55,167 nt of DNA, from the NCBI GenBank assembly GCA_020047755.1, contig JAIFNL010000003.1, positions 1 through 55,167 on the forward strand. The letters are read 5' to 3'. The DNA comes from Bacteroidota bacterium. GTDB taxonomy: Bacteria > Bacteroidota > Bacteroidia > Bacteroidales > JAIFNL01. The position numbers were made by a program, and so were the translations under genes. Below are positions 17,040 to 26,571 of the stretch, in pieces; the stretch's first letter is position 1, and each line of letters starts with the position of its first letter. The notes below the pieces were generated by a model that saw only the letters and a list, made by a program, of their open reading frames with translations, ran no database searches and was not told where the DNA came from.

Positions 17040-19661
17040 ATGACTTCAAAAGAAATCAGAAACGAATTTTTACAATTCTTTGAAAGCAAGCAACATAAAA
17101 TAGTTCCTTCTGCACCCATGGTTATCAAAAATGACCCAACTTTGATGTTTACCAATGCTGGAATGAACCAATTTAAAGATATATTTTTGGGCAATTCGCC
17201 CATTAAATTTCCACGTATTGCCGATTCGCAAAAATGCCTCAGAGTATCGGGTAAACACAATGACCTTGAGGAAGTTGGACATGATACTTACCATCACACT
17301 ATGTTCGAGATGCTTGGAAACTGGTCGTTTGGCGATTATTTTAAGCAAGAGGCAATCGATTGGGCTTGGGAACTTTTGGTAGATAAATTCAAACTCGACC
17401 CAAATAGGCTGTATGCTACTGTTTTTGAGGGAAGTAAAGAAGAAAACTTAGAACTTGACGAAGAAGCCAAAGCGTTGTGGAAGAAATACTTACCTGACGA
17501 GCGAGTTTTGAATGGCTCAAAGAAAGACAACTTTTGGGAAATGGGTGAAACCGGACCTTGCGGACCTTGCTCTGAAATTCATATCGACTTACGCTCTGAT
17601 GAGCAACGCGCTAAAATATCTGGTGCGGAATTAGTGAATCACGACAATCCTTTGGTTATCGAAATTTGGAACTTGGTTTTTATTCAATTTAACCGAAAAG
17701 CCGATGGCAGTTTAGTTCAACTGCCTAACAAACACGTAGATACAGGAATGGGCTTTGAGCGTTTGTGCATGGCAATTCAAGGAAAAACTTCTAATTACGA
17801 TACCGATGTGTTCCAAGATATTATTCAGGAAATAGCAAAACTATCTGGAAAAAAATACGGTGAAAGTGAAAAAGTAAATATTGCTATGCGAGTAATTGCC
17901 GACCATTTGCGTACTGTTTCCTTTTCAATAGCCGATGGACAGCTGCCTTCAAATAATAAAGCAGGTTATGTGATTCGCCGTATTTTGCGTCGTGCCATTC
18001 GTTATGCATATCAATTTTTGGAAATTTCGGAGCCTTTTATCAATCGTTTAGTTCCTACACTCAAAAAAGTTATGGGAGAGGCTTATCCTGAGTTAGTTAG
18101 CCAAGAAGAAATTATTACAAAAGTTATTTTTGAAGAAGAACATTCTTTTTTGAAAACCATAGAAAAAGGCTTAGGTTTGCTCGAAAAAGTAATGAATACA
18201 ACTAAAGGCGAAAATAAAACTGAAATTAGCGGGCATATTGCTTTTGTGCTTTACGATACTTACGGTTTCCCTCTGGATTTGACCGAGTTAGTACTTCGCG
18301 AAAACAATTTGTCGCTTAATTATAAGGAATACGAAGCCGAAATGCAAATTCAAAAAAATCGCTCAAGAGATGCTGCTGCAACGCAGGAAGGCGATTGGGA
18401 AATTTTGGAAGATGTTGAAAATTCTGGTTTTGTAGGTTACGATACGTTGGAAACTGTTGTTGAGATAATTAGATATAGAGAAGTAACTCAAAAGGATAAA
18501 AAATTATATCATTTGGTTTTCAATCGTACACCTTTTTATGCCGAAAGTGGCGGGCAGGTTGGCGATTCTGGTTTTATTCAATTTAATAATCAGAAAACCG
18601 AAATTTTGGATACTCAAAACGAGCATGGAATTATCATTCACATAACCAAAGAGTTACCAAATTTTATTGATGCAAAATTTGAAGCAGTAGTGAATAAAAA
18701 TGCACGCATTTCTACTACCAACAATCACTCAGCTACGCATTTAATGCATTTGGCTTTGCGTCAGATACTTGGCACACATGTAGAGCAAAAAGGTTCGTTG
18801 GTGAATAAAGAATATTTGCGCTTCGACTTTTCGCATTTTGAAAAGCTAACCGATGAACAAATTGCTAAGGTTGAGGACTTTGTAAATGAAAAAATTAGAG
18901 AAAATATTACTCTTGATGAAAAAAGAGGAGTACCGATGGACGAAGCCAAAAAAATGGGTGCAATGGCTCTTTTTGGTGAAAAATACGGCGATTCGGTTCG
19001 CGTGATTCGTTTTGGTGAATCGACCGAGTTGTGTGGTGGAACTCACGCAAAAGCTACTGGACAAATAGGAACGTTTAAAATTATTTCCGAATCGGCTGTT
19101 GCTGCCGGAATCCGTAGAATTGAGGCAATTACTGGCGCAAAGGCAGAAGAATTTACTCGCAGCGAAAGCCTTCAACTTAAAGAAGTTAAGCAAATTTTGA
19201 AAACTTCGGGCAAAATAAGTCAAGCTATTGAAAAACTGTTAGCTGAAAATGCCGAACTTTCTAAAAAAGTTGAAGTTTTTGCCAAAGAAAAAGCCAAAAT
19301 GGAGAAAATTAGCTTATTGCAAAATATTACCAAAATTGGCGATATAAATATTGTTTCGGGAAAAATAAGTATTGATAATGCCAATTCACTCAAAGACTTA
19401 GCTTATCAAATTAAAGGTGAAGTTGAAAATTTGTTTTTGGCAATTGCCGCAGAAATAGATGGAAAACCAAATTTAGCCATTATGATTTCTGATAACTTAG
19501 TGAATGATAAGGGCTTGCATGCCGGAAATATCATTCGCGAAGCTGCAAAAGAAATGAAAGGCGGCGGCGGCGGACAGGCATTTTTTGCAACTGCCGGAGG
19601 CAAAGATGTTAGTGGAATGGAAAATGCGATAAAAAAAGCAATTTCGTTTGTAAAAGCTTAA
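17040..19661 (+). CDS. alaS: Alanine--tRNA ligase
   Basis: The 873-residue enzyme charges tRNA(Ala) with alanine in the cytosol. It starts at the first codon with the conserved [22 protein letters not shown] and [19 protein letters not shown]; the class II catalytic core occupies about 1-360 (including GCGPCSEIH-type [13 protein letters not shown] and FIQFN). The editing domain has the zinc motif [13 protein letters not shown] (about 560) and the partner [13 protein letters not shown], and the C-Ala domain ends with [16 protein letters not shown]. Length is normal for bacteria. It is followed by a strong terminator, so it is probably monocistronic. Confidence 0.98.
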   Translation: MTSKEIRNEFLQFFESKQHKIVPSAPMVIKNDPTLMFTNAGMNQFKDIFLGNSPIKFPRIADSQKCLRVSGKHNDLEEVGHDTYHHTMFEMLGNWSFGDYFKQEAIDWAWELLVDKFKLDPNRLYATVFEGSKEENLELDEEAKALWKKYLPDERVLNGSKKDNFWEMGETGPCGPCSEIHIDLRSDEQRAKISGAELVNHDNPLVIEIWNLVFIQFNRKADGSLVQLPNKHVDTGMGFERLCMAIQGKTSNYDTDVFQDIIQEIAKLSGKKYGESEKVNIAMRVIADHLRTVSFSIADGQLPSNNKAGYVIRRILRRAIRYAYQFLEISEPFINRLVPTLKKVMGEAYPELVSQEEIITKVIFEEEHSFLKTIEKGLGLLEKVMNTTKGENKTEISGHIAFVLYDTYGFPLDLTELVLRENNLSLNYKEYEAEMQIQKNRSRDAAATQEGDWEILEDVENSGFVGYDTLETVVEIIRYREVTQKDKKLYHLVFNRTPFYAESGGQVGDSGFIQFNNQKTEILDTQNEHGIIIHITKELPNFIDAKFEAVVNKNARISTTNNHSATHLMHLALRQILGTHVEQKGSLVNKEYLRFDFSHFEKLTDEQIAKVEDFVNEKIRENITLDEKRGVPMDEAKKMGAMALFGEKYGDSVRVIRFGESTELCGGTHAKATGQIGTFKIISESAVAAGIRRIEAITGAKAEEFTRSESLQLKEVKQILKTSGKISQAIEKLLAENAELSKKVEVFAKEKAKMEKISLLQNITKIGDINIVSGKISIDNANSLKDLAYQIKGEVENLFLAIAAEIDGKPNLAIMISDNLVNDKGLHAGNIIREAAKEMKGGGGGQAFFATAGGKDVSGMENAIKKAISFVKA

Positions 19662-19688
19662 TTCGATTTCTCAAGTTAGTCAATTTCA

Positions 19689-19731
19689 ACTATCCGAAAG
19701 CGTCAAAACTTTCGGATAGTTTTATTTTTTT
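19689..19731 (+). terminator. Rho-independent terminator after alaS
   Basis: A 12-bp perfect stem ACTATCCGAAAG / CTTTCGGATAGT (19689-19700, 19709-19720) with an 8-base loop runs into TTTATTTTTTT. It lies 27 bases after the alaS stop and immediately before the next start codon at 19735. Confidence 0.9.
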
Positions 19732-19734
19732 ACT

Positions 19735-21204
19735 ATGATTAAAGAACTTATTTTGCACGAATGGCTTGAAAAAACACGCTCTACCTTTTGGCGTAAAAAT
19801 TTGATTATTAATATATTTCTTGCTTTGTTTTTAGCTATTTTTGTGTTGTATTTCATCTTTTTGGCTCTTTATATCGACGTTATTTTGCATAAAATATTTC
19901 CGCACGACGATATTGTTGCAAAATTCACTCTCTTTTTGTTCTATTATTTTGTTTCCGATATAGTTATGCGGTTTTTTTTTCAAAAATTGCCTATTCTCAA
20001 AATCCAACCTTATTTGTTGTTGCCTATTCGGAAAACAAAAATTTTTCATTTTTTGATGATAAAATCACTTTTTTCATTTTTAAATTTTTTTCCTTTAATT
20101 GTTCTAATTCCTTTTGCATTTAAAGTTGTTTTGCCCGAAAAAGGCTTTATTTTTGGCATTAATTGGCTCATCTCTGTTCTTTTTCTGGTACTTTCAAACA
20201 ATTTTATTGTATTTTTTCTGAAGAAAAATTTTTTAATAAAACCTCTTTTTTCTTTATTGGGTGTTTTTAGTTTTTTGTTTTTAATCTATTTAGATTCAGC
20301 AAATTATATTTTGTTTTCCAATTATTTCCAATTTCTTATTTTTAAAATTTCGCATTATTCCGTTTTCTTAACAATTCCATTGGCTTTAATGCTTTTAAGT
20401 TATTGGTTTTCATTTAGTTTAATGAAGAAACATTCGTATTTAGATGCCCTTCAAATTAAGTCTAATTCAGAAGTAAAAATACGGGATTTAATATTTTTAG
20501 AACGATTGGGGAAAATAGGAAATTTGATTCAGCTTGAGCTAAAAATGCTTTGGCGTGGAAAGCGTTCACGTTCGTTATTAATTGTAGCCTTAGTTCTTTT
20601 TCCTTATCTTTTATTATTCTATTCATTTGATAATTTTATGAATAGTTATTACTCGATTGCCATTGGCGTAGTTTTGACTACTGCTTTTAGCTTGCAGTAC
20701 GGACAGTTAATTTTTGCATGGGAAAGTAAATATTTCGATTTAATAAATTCAAAACCAATTAGTTATAAGGAGTTTATACTCTCAAAATATTACTTACTAT
20801 TGGGTTTTAATCTCATTAGTTTTATATTGTCTTTACCTTTTGTTTTTTTTGGACTTGATATTCTTTTGATAAATTTTTCGGCATTTCTGTTCAATTGTGG
20901 GTTTTCTATTTATCTTTTTCTGTTTTTGGGTTGTTTCAACCATTCAAAAGTTGATAATTCGAAAGGAGCTTTTTTCAATTATGAAGGTGTGCAAATAATT
21001 CAAATGTTTGCGAGCTTTCCCATTGTAATTTTACCAATTTTGATTTTTATTCCGTTTGAATTGTTCGGATTTTTTCACTCCGGATTCATTGCCATTGGCA
21101 TTTTTGGGCTATTTGGCATTTTGTTGCGAAATCAAATTTTGGCTTATATTGTTAAATTTTTCATAAAGAAAAGGCATAAAATGTTGGTGGGCTTTAGAAA
21201 ATGA
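19735..21204 (+). CDS. DUF5687 family ABC-type membrane protein
   Basis: The 489-residue protein has about 12 hydrophobic helices and matches the Bacteroidota DUF5687 family, which begins with a short amphipathic segment (ELILHEWLEKTRSTFWRKNL) and repeats a long two-half permease layout. These proteins usually pair with a small ABC ATPase; none is adjacent here, and the closest one is at 7542-8234. The start codon lies 3 bases after the T tract of the alaS terminator, so expression may rely on read-through or a promoter hidden in the terminator region. Substrate unknown. Confidence 0.8.
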   Translation: MIKELILHEWLEKTRSTFWRKNLIINIFLALFLAIFVLYFIFLALYIDVILHKIFPHDDIVAKFTLFLFYYFVSDIVMRFFFQKLPILKIQPYLLLPIRKTKIFHFLMIKSLFSFLNFFPLIVLIPFAFKVVLPEKGFIFGINWLISVLFLVLSNNFIVFFLKKNFLIKPLFSLLGVFSFLFLIYLDSANYILFSNYFQFLIFKISHYSVFLTIPLALMLLSYWFSFSLMKKHSYLDALQIKSNSEVKIRDLIFLERLGKIGNLIQLELKMLWRGKRSRSLLIVALVLFPYLLLFYSFDNFMNSYYSIAIGVVLTTAFSLQYGQLIFAWESKYFDLINSKPISYKEFILSKYYLLLGFNLISFILSLPFVFFGLDILLINFSAFLFNCGFSIYLFLFLGCFNHSKVDNSKGAFFNYEGVQIIQMFASFPIVILPILIFIPFELFGFFHSGFIAIGIFGLFGILLRNQILAYIVKFFIKKRHKMLVGFRK

Positions 21205-21355
21205 GTTTTTTAAGAGTAAAGTGTATTTTTTTTGTCTAAAAATTTATTCTTGCATTTATTTTTTTAAACGATTTGATTGATAGAAATTTAAAAAAAAAGT
21301 GCAAAAAAAATAAAATAACTTTTGATGGTTGCTTTTTTTTAAGAAAAAAAATTGC

Positions 21356-21363
21356 TACTTTTG
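21356..21363 (+). promoter_or_regulatory. -7 promoter box for dnaN
   Basis: TACTTTTG matches TAnnTTTG and predicts transcription from about 21370, some 40 bases before the ATG at 21411. This argues against the longer ORF-track start at 21273, which lies upstream of the box. Confidence 0.5.
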
Positions 21364-21410
21364 AAACTTCAAAATATAGAAAAAATAACAAAACTTTAAA
21401 TATAAAATTT

Positions 21411-22541
21411 ATGAAATTTGTAGTATCTAGCACAGAGTTAGTCTCTCATTTACAAGCTATTTCTAGAGTTATTAACCCTAAAAATACCTTGCCTATTCTT
21501 GATAATTTTTTGTTCGATTTGCAGGACAATGAGCTTACAATTACTGCCTCAGATCTTGATTCGACCTTGATTACTTCTTTAATTATCGACAACTCGCAAG
21601 GTGGAGGAAAAATAGCAATTGAAGCAAAACGTTTGACTGACATTTTGAAAGAATTTCCTGAGCAACCGCTTACTTTTGATATTAACATGGAAAACATGGC
21701 GGTAGATATTCTTTCTGAAAACGGAAAATTTAGTGTTGTAGGGCAAGATGGTGATGATTTTCCACGCTTGTCTGAGTTAAAAGAAGAATTAGCTCATACT
21801 GTGCTTATTGGTGCTTCAGTTTTGCTTAGAGGCATAAATAAATCGGTATTTGCAACTGCCGATGATGAACTTCGTCCGGTTATGAATGGTGTTTTTTTCC
21901 AAACTACACCCGAACATACTTCTTTTGTGGCTTCAGATTCACATAAATTAGTGCGTTACAGACGTTACGACATAAAATCGAACGACGAGGCTTCTTTCAT
22001 TTTGCCAAAAAAACCAGCTTTGTTGCTTAAAAATATTTTGGCTAAAGAAAGTGACGATGTGAAAATTCAATTTGATGGAAAAAATGCTTTCTTTGAATTG
22101 ACTAATTACAAATTAGTTTGTCGCTTAATTGAAGGTCAATATCCTGCTTATGAGACTGTTATTCCGACAAGCAGCCCAAATAAAATGATTGTAGATAGAT
22201 TAGATTTCTACAATTCGTTGAAACGTGTTTCGGTTTTTTCTAACCAAGCAAGCAATTTGATTAAACTTAAAATGGACGGAAATCAATTATTGGTTTCTGC
22301 TCAAGATATTGATTTCTCTATTTCGGCTTACGAACGCATCAATTGCGAATACAATACCGATGAAATGGAAATTGGCTTCAAATCTTCATTTTTAATTCAA
22401 ATTGTAGATAACTTGCCTGCTTCAGATATTGCGCTCGAAATGGCAGATCCTTCACGCGCTACTTTGTTGTTGCCTGTTGATAAAGAAGATGATAATGAGG
22501 ATATTATGATGCTTCTAATGCCTATGATGATTCACGGCTAG
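21411..22541 (+). CDS. dnaN: DNA polymerase III beta sliding clamp
   Basis: The 376-residue product forms the ring-shaped processivity clamp of the replicative polymerase. I moved the start from 21273 to 21411 because MKFVVSSTELVSHLQAISRVI is the conserved clamp N-terminus and the 46 codons upstream are Lys/Asn-rich and include a promoter box. Three clamp domains are seen: residues 1-120 (NTLPILDNFLF), 130-250 (DDELRPVMNGVFF, FVASDSHKLVRYR) and 250-376, ending with LLLPV and MMLLMPMMIHG, close to the usual LMPMR end. Here it is not next to dnaA or recF. A terminator follows. Confidence 0.96.
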   Translation: MKFVVSSTELVSHLQAISRVINPKNTLPILDNFLFDLQDNELTITASDLDSTLITSLIIDNSQGGGKIAIEAKRLTDILKEFPEQPLTFDINMENMAVDILSENGKFSVVGQDGDDFPRLSELKEELAHTVLIGASVLLRGINKSVFATADDELRPVMNGVFFQTTPEHTSFVASDSHKLVRYRRYDIKSNDEASFILPKKPALLLKNILAKESDDVKIQFDGKNAFFELTNYKLVCRLIEGQYPAYETVIPTSSPNKMIVDRLDFYNSLKRVSVFSNQASNLIKLKMDGNQLLVSAQDIDFSISAYERINCEYNTDEMEIGFKSSFLIQIVDNLPASDIALEMADPSRATLLLPVDKEDDNEDIMMLLMPMMIHG

Positions 22542-22599
22542 GCTTTGTAAATTCTAAAATTGTTTTCTAGGTTGAATATAATTTTCAAAAAATAACAAG

Positions 22600-22631
22600 A
22601 AGCAAGCCAGAAGCTTGCTTTTTGTTTTATT
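22600..22631 (+). terminator. Terminator after dnaN
   Basis: AAGCAAGC (22600-22607) pairs with GCTTGCTT (22613-22620) around a 5-base loop and runs into TTTGTTTT. The T tract overlaps the predicted promoter of the next gene. Confidence 0.75.
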
Positions 22632-22649
22632 TAAAATTGAGTAGTTTTG
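22621..22649 (+). promoter_or_regulatory. Promoter of the DnaQ-like gene, possibly leaderless
   Basis: TTTG (22621-22624), 17 bases, then TAGTTTTG (22642-22649). The box ends one base before the ATG at 22651, so transcription would begin at or very close to the start codon. Confidence 0.5.
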
Positions 22650-22650
22650 T

Positions 22651-23433
22651 ATGGAATTAAAATTAAAAAAACCGATTGTTTTTTTTGATATTGAAGCAAC
22701 GGGTTTAGATGTTGTGAATGATAGGATTGTTGAAATTTCTATTCTGAAAATTCACCCAAATGGTAAAGAAGAAAATCAAACTTTTAGAATCAATCCTGAG
22801 CGACCAATAAGCAAAGAAGCTCTTGATATTCATGGTATTAGCGATGATGATGTAAAAGATAATCCTAAATTTGCCGATATTGCGAAAGAATTACTTAACT
22901 ACTTTCAGGGCAGCGATATAGCTGGTTACAATAGCATTAAGTTTGATGTGCCTATGCTTGCTGAAGAGTTTTTGCGTGCCGATATTGATTTTGATATTAA
23001 GAAAAGTAAACTTATTGATTCTCAGGTTATTTTCTTTAAAATGGAGCAGCGAACTTTGAGCGCTGCTTACAAATTTTATTGCGGAAAAGACCTCGACAAT
23101 GCGCATGGTGCTGAAGCTGACACGTATGCAACTTACGAAGTGTTGAAAGGGCAACTTGAAAAATACAGCGAATTAAAAAATGATATTACCGAGCTTGCAA
23201 AAATTTCGGAGCAAAATCAGAATGCCGATTTTGCCGGAAGAATTATTTACAACGAAAAAGGCGCGGAATGTATTAATTTTGGGAAACATAAAGGGACGCC
23301 TGTTGCTGAAGTACTTAGCAAAGAACCTGGTTTTTATAACTGGATGATGCATGGAGATTTTCCGAGATATACTAAAAAGGTAATGACAATGATAAAATTG
23401 CGCGAAGCTTTTGCGAATATTAAGATTAAGTAA
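22651..23433 (+). CDS. DnaQ-type 3'-5' exonuclease with C-terminal DUF3820-like region
   Basis: The 260-residue protein has an exonuclease domain (about 7-175) with the DEDDh residues: FFDIEATGLD (Exo I), GYNSIKFDVPML (Exo II) and HGAEADTYAT (Exo III with His and Asp). It resembles the proofreading epsilon subunit of DNA polymerase III but lacks a recognisable polymerase-binding tail. The C-terminus (INFGKHKGTPVAEV, YNWMMHGDFPRYTKKV) matches the small DUF3820 fold often attached to such nucleases in Bacteroidota. Role: proofreading or DNA/RNA end trimming. The first Met is right before the core, supporting this start. Confidence 0.88.
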   Translation: MELKLKKPIVFFDIEATGLDVVNDRIVEISILKIHPNGKEENQTFRINPERPISKEALDIHGISDDDVKDNPKFADIAKELLNYFQGSDIAGYNSIKFDVPMLAEEFLRADIDFDIKKSKLIDSQVIFFKMEQRTLSAAYKFYCGKDLDNAHGAEADTYATYEVLKGQLEKYSELKNDITELAKISEQNQNADFAGRIIYNEKGAECINFGKHKGTPVAEVLSKEPGFYNWMMHGDFPRYTKKVMTMIKLREAFANIKIK

Positions 23434-23448
23434 GCATTTTTCAATGTG

Positions 23449-23500
23449 AAAACTCTATTTTGCTTAAAAAAGAATATTTTTTTTGCAAAATAGAGTTTTT
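23449..23500. terminator. Bidirectional terminator between convergent genes
   Basis: AAAACTCTATTTTGC (23449-23463) and GCAAAATAGAGTTTTT (23485-23500) form a stem of about 15 bp with T runs on both strands. It serves the exonuclease gene on the plus strand and the dehydrogenase gene on the minus strand. Confidence 0.8.
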
Positions 23501-23517
23501 ACTTGTTCAAAAATTGC

Positions 23518-24471
23518 TTAATTTACTTTATATTTCATTTTTTCGCCAGCAAAGTAATCCAAAACGTTTTGAGCCGCCATTTGAGCCAGCTCATCGCGTG
23601 TTTCGTGCGTTCCTGTGGCTGTGTGAGGCGTCATTACTACATTATCTAGCAAAAAAAGTTCTTTGCTTATTTCGGGTTCAAACTCGAAAACATCAAGCCC
23701 TGCACCAGCTATTTCTTTGTTTTTCAAGGCATTTACCAAGTCTGCTTCATTTACAACCGCACCTCGAGCTGTGTTGATAAGATATGCGGTATTTTTCATT
23801 TCTGAAAATACTTTTGAATTTATAATATGTTTTGTTTCAGGCGTTAAAGGGCAATTGAGCGACAAAACATCTGCGTTTTTTATCAATTCGTCGAATGAAA
23901 CATAACTTACAGAATACTGGGTTTCTTCTTGTGCTGAGAGCTTTTTCCGGTTGTGGTAAATGATTTTCATACCTGAGGCTAAAGCTCTACGTGCTAATGC
24001 TTTACCAATATTTCCCATTCCCAAGATGCCAAGTGTTTTGCCATAAAGCGAGTAGCCCAAATTTTTCATCAATCCCCACTCAAAGTCTTTATTTTCACGT
24101 AGTTTTCGACTACATTCATCTATTCGGCGCATAACCGAAAGCATCAATCCATAAGCCATATCGGCAGTAGGTTCGGTAACAACATCGGGCGTATTGGTTA
24201 CTACAATGTTTCTTTCGGCTGCAAATTTTACATCTATATTATTGAATCCGACGCCATAATTGCTAATTATTTTAAGTTTTTTGGCATTTTCAATGACTTT
24301 GTTGTCCAGTTTTTGCAGAAAAACAGAAATAATGGCATCTACATCTTTTGCAAATTCTATTAATTCTTCTTCCGAAAAAAATTCTTTATTTTCAGGATAG
24401 ATTACTTCAAATTTTTTGAAAATTTCAGACAAACCCGCCTTGGGAAGTTGGTAGCTTACAAGTAATTTCAT
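23518..24471 (-). CDS. D-2-hydroxyacid dehydrogenase (NAD(P)-dependent)
   Basis: A 317-residue enzyme of the D-isomer-specific 2-hydroxyacid dehydrogenase family, which reduces 2-keto acids to D-hydroxy acids in the cytosol. The NAD fold has GILGMGNIGKALARRA (about 146); catalytic residues are visible in INTARGAVVNE (Arg), DVFEFEPEI (Glu) and MTPHTATGTHETR (His). It looks closest to glyoxylate/hydroxypyruvate or phosphoglycerate-type reductases, but the substrate cannot be fixed by sequence reading. Length is normal. No metabolic partner lies next to it. Confidence 0.9.
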   Translation of the reverse strand: MKLLVSYQLPKAGLSEIFKKFEVIYPENKEFFSEEELIEFAKDVDAIISVFLQKLDNKVIENAKKLKIISNYGVGFNNIDVKFAAERNIVVTNTPDVVTEPTADMAYGLMLSVMRRIDECSRKLRENKDFEWGLMKNLGYSLYGKTLGILGMGNIGKALARRALASGMKIIYHNRKKLSAQEETQYSVSYVSFDELIKNADVLSLNCPLTPETKHIINSKVFSEMKNTAYLINTARGAVVNEADLVNALKNKEIAGAGLDVFEFEPEISKELFLLDNVVMTPHTATGTHETRDELAQMAAQNVLDYFAGEKMKYKVN

Positions 24472-24516
24472 TACTATAAATTATTGTTGTTAAGATATTT
24501 GAATATATAAAAAACG

Positions 24517-25326
24517 CTATTTTTTCCAGGCTTTTAGTTTTGCACTTAGTTTATCTCTGGCTATTTCTATTTCTTCCACGCTTACTTCAAGTTGAGGGTA
24601 TTGAAAATCCATTTCCTCTAAAGTGTCGTGTAATATTTTGGCTACTAAATAGTTACGATACCATTTTTGGTCAGACGGAATAATATGCCAAGGTCTTTCT
24701 GGGCTACATTTTTCAAAAATTTCAGAGAAATATTCTCTGTATTTGGGCCAATACTTTGCAGTTTCTAGGTCTTCTTGCCTAAATTTCCAATATTTTGTAG
24801 GGTCATTTAAGCGTTCCAAAAACCGTTCGCTTTGTTCTTCTTCAGAAATATGCAAATAGAATTTTAGAATTTTTGTGCCGTTATCTTCTAAAATTTGCTC
24901 AAACGTATTTATGTAATTGTATCTTTTATAAGCAGTTGTACTGTCTATATGCCCTAAAACTCGAGTAACCAATACGTCTTCGTAGTGTGAGCGATTGAAT
25001 ATTTGCACCATGCCTTTTGCGGGCGTGTGCTGGTGAATTCTCCACAAAAAATCGTGCGACAATTCCTCTTCGGTTGGTTTTTTGAACGATTTTACGGTTA
25101 CTCCTTGTGGATTTAACAAGCCAAACACGTTTCGTACTGTGCCGTCTTTTCCACCTGCGTCAAGTGCTTGTAAAACAACTAATAAGCTTTGTTTACCTTC
25201 GGCAAATAAATTTTCTTGCAAAACGGCAATTTTTTTTAAGAGTTGCTCTGTTTCAAGAACTATTTTTTTCTTTGAAAGCTCTTCTGGTGCTTTCGTTGAA
25301 ATTTTTAAAAGGTCTATTTTTTCCAT
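24517..25326 (-). CDS. Polyphosphate kinase 2 family phosphotransferase
   Basis: The 269-residue protein is a single-domain PPK2 enzyme that transfers phosphate between polyphosphate and a nucleotide. The Walker A-like LDAGGKDGTVRNVF (about 55), the lid and basic region IFNRSHYEDVLVTRV, and YLHISEEEQSERFLERL with DPTKYWKF are all hallmark PPK2 segments. Whether it acts on AMP, ADP or GDP cannot be decided here. The following purine nucleoside phosphorylase gene on the same strand lies upstream with a 97-base gap, so both touch purine nucleotides but co-transcription is unsure. Confidence 0.92.
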   Translation of the reverse strand: MEKIDLLKISTKAPEELSKKKIVLETEQLLKKIAVLQENLFAEGKQSLLVVLQALDAGGKDGTVRNVFGLLNPQGVTVKSFKKPTEEELSHDFLWRIHQHTPAKGMVQIFNRSHYEDVLVTRVLGHIDSTTAYKRYNYINTFEQILEDNGTKILKFYLHISEEEQSERFLERLNDPTKYWKFRQEDLETAKYWPKYREYFSEIFEKCSPERPWHIIPSDQKWYRNYLVAKILHDTLEEMDFQYPQLEVSVEEIEIARDKLSAKLKAWKK

Positions 25327-25423
25327 TTTCTATGGTTTTGAAAGATAAATAGTTTGCGTTGTTTCTTTGAAAAGAAAAATTTCATAGTAAAAAGATTTTC
25401 TAAAAAATATATATTTTTAGAAA

Positions 25424-26242
25424 TTATTCTATTGTCTCTAATAATTTTTTAATAATAATTGTCATTTTGGGTTCTACTTTTCCTGCTACATTTTGCACTT
25501 CGTCATGAGTGGTTTCTCCATCTGGTTTTGCAGGTGCGCTTCCATTGGTAATCACCGACATACCAAAAATTTTGATGCCCATGTGGTGTGCCACAATCGC
25601 CTCAGGAACGGTGGACATACCAGTGGCATCAGCCCCAAATTTTCTGAAAAGGTTATATTCGGCAGGTGTTTCCAAAGTCGGACCTGTGCTTCCAATATAA
25701 ATTCCTTTTCTGAGCTTAATTCCTTCTTTTTTTGCTATTTTTTTTGCCAATTTAATTAAATCTTTGCAATAAACTTTGCTCATATCGGGGAAACGTGGTC
25801 CGAGCTGGTCATAATTTTTACCAATAAGTGGGTTTATTGGAAAATGGTTGATGTGGTCTTTGATGAGCATAATATCGCCGGTTGCATATTTGGGATTTAA
25901 GCCACCTGCTGCATTAGATACGATTAAGGTTTTGATGCCTAAAAATTTCATAACTCTCACAGGATAAGTTACTTTATCCATTCCGTAGCCTTCGTAAAAA
26001 TGAAATCTGCCTTGCATTGCAGCTACTTTTTTCCCTCCAAAAGTACCTAATATTAAATTACCACTGTGCCCTTCAACCGTTGATACTGGGAAATTTGGAA
26101 TTTCTGAATAAGGAATTATTGTGGCATTTTCTATTTTTGTGGCTAAACCGCCCAACCCACTTCCTAAAATAATACCAACTTCTGGTTTGTAATCTATTTT
26201 TTCTAATATAAAATTAGCAGTTATTTCAAAATTTTTTGTCAT
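25424..26242 (-). CDS. Purine nucleoside phosphorylase
   Basis: The 272-residue enzyme cleaves purine nucleosides with phosphate to give base and ribose-1-phosphate. Conserved parts: IILGSGLGGLA (phosphate site), TVEGHSGNLILG, GRFHFYEGY, SNAAGGLNP, the substrate loop STGPTLETPAEYN, GMSTVPEAIVAHH and SVITNGS near the base-binding Asn. This is the trimeric, class I (inosine/guanosine) type. Length is normal. It is a purine salvage enzyme acting in the cytosol. An AT-only palindrome abuts its stop codon. Confidence 0.93.
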   Translation of the reverse strand: MTKNFEITANFILEKIDYKPEVGIILGSGLGGLATKIENATIIPYSEIPNFPVSTVEGHSGNLILGTFGGKKVAAMQGRFHFYEGYGMDKVTYPVRVMKFLGIKTLIVSNAAGGLNPKYATGDIMLIKDHINHFPINPLIGKNYDQLGPRFPDMSKVYCKDLIKLAKKIAKKEGIKLRKGIYIGSTGPTLETPAEYNLFRKFGADATGMSTVPEAIVAHHMGIKIFGMSVITNGSAPAKPDGETTHDEVQNVAGKVEPKMTIIIKKLLETIE

Positions 26243-26479
26243 TTTACTTTATATTTGTAGTGTTGTTTTTTTATAGAACGTCTAAATATTACTTTTTGCT
26301 GCTTGTTTTTTACACTAAAATTCTCACTAACATTTGTAAATTGTGGTTTTAGAATAAAAATTCAGATTGAAAATTTTAATTTTTAGAAGTTCATATTAAT
26401 TACAATGTCAAAAATACAATTTTTTTTTGTTTTTTAAAATAAAAATTCAATTAAATGCGTATTTTTTTGTTTGCTTTCG

Positions 26480-26487
26480 TATTTTTG
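26480..26487 (+). promoter_or_regulatory. Possible -7 promoter box for the Roco gene
   Basis: TATTTTTG matches TAnnTTTG, 84 bases before the start at 26572. No clear -33 TTG at normal distance. The 329-base spacer 26243-26571 otherwise holds only AT-rich sequence. Confidence 0.35.
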
Positions 26488-26571
26488 TACATTATTCTAT
26501 TTTTTTAAAATTCAGCAAACGAAATTTGCTTTAAAGCTTTATTTTTAGAATCTTTTTTTTAGGCTAAAATC

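Noticed and set aside
21273-21410. Longer DnaN N-terminus from the ORF track
   Set aside because: The residues are low-complexity Lys/Asn-rich, unlike any clamp, and a promoter box lies inside the stretch.
23460-23777. Plus-strand ORF of 105 residues
   Set aside because: It is antisense to the dehydrogenase gene and begins inside the terminator hairpin; no recognisable protein.
25398-25423. AT-only palindrome TTTCTAAAAA...TTTTTAGAAA beside the PNP stop codon
   Set aside because: Purely A-T stem is weak and such palindromes arise by chance in this AT-rich genome; not called as a terminator.
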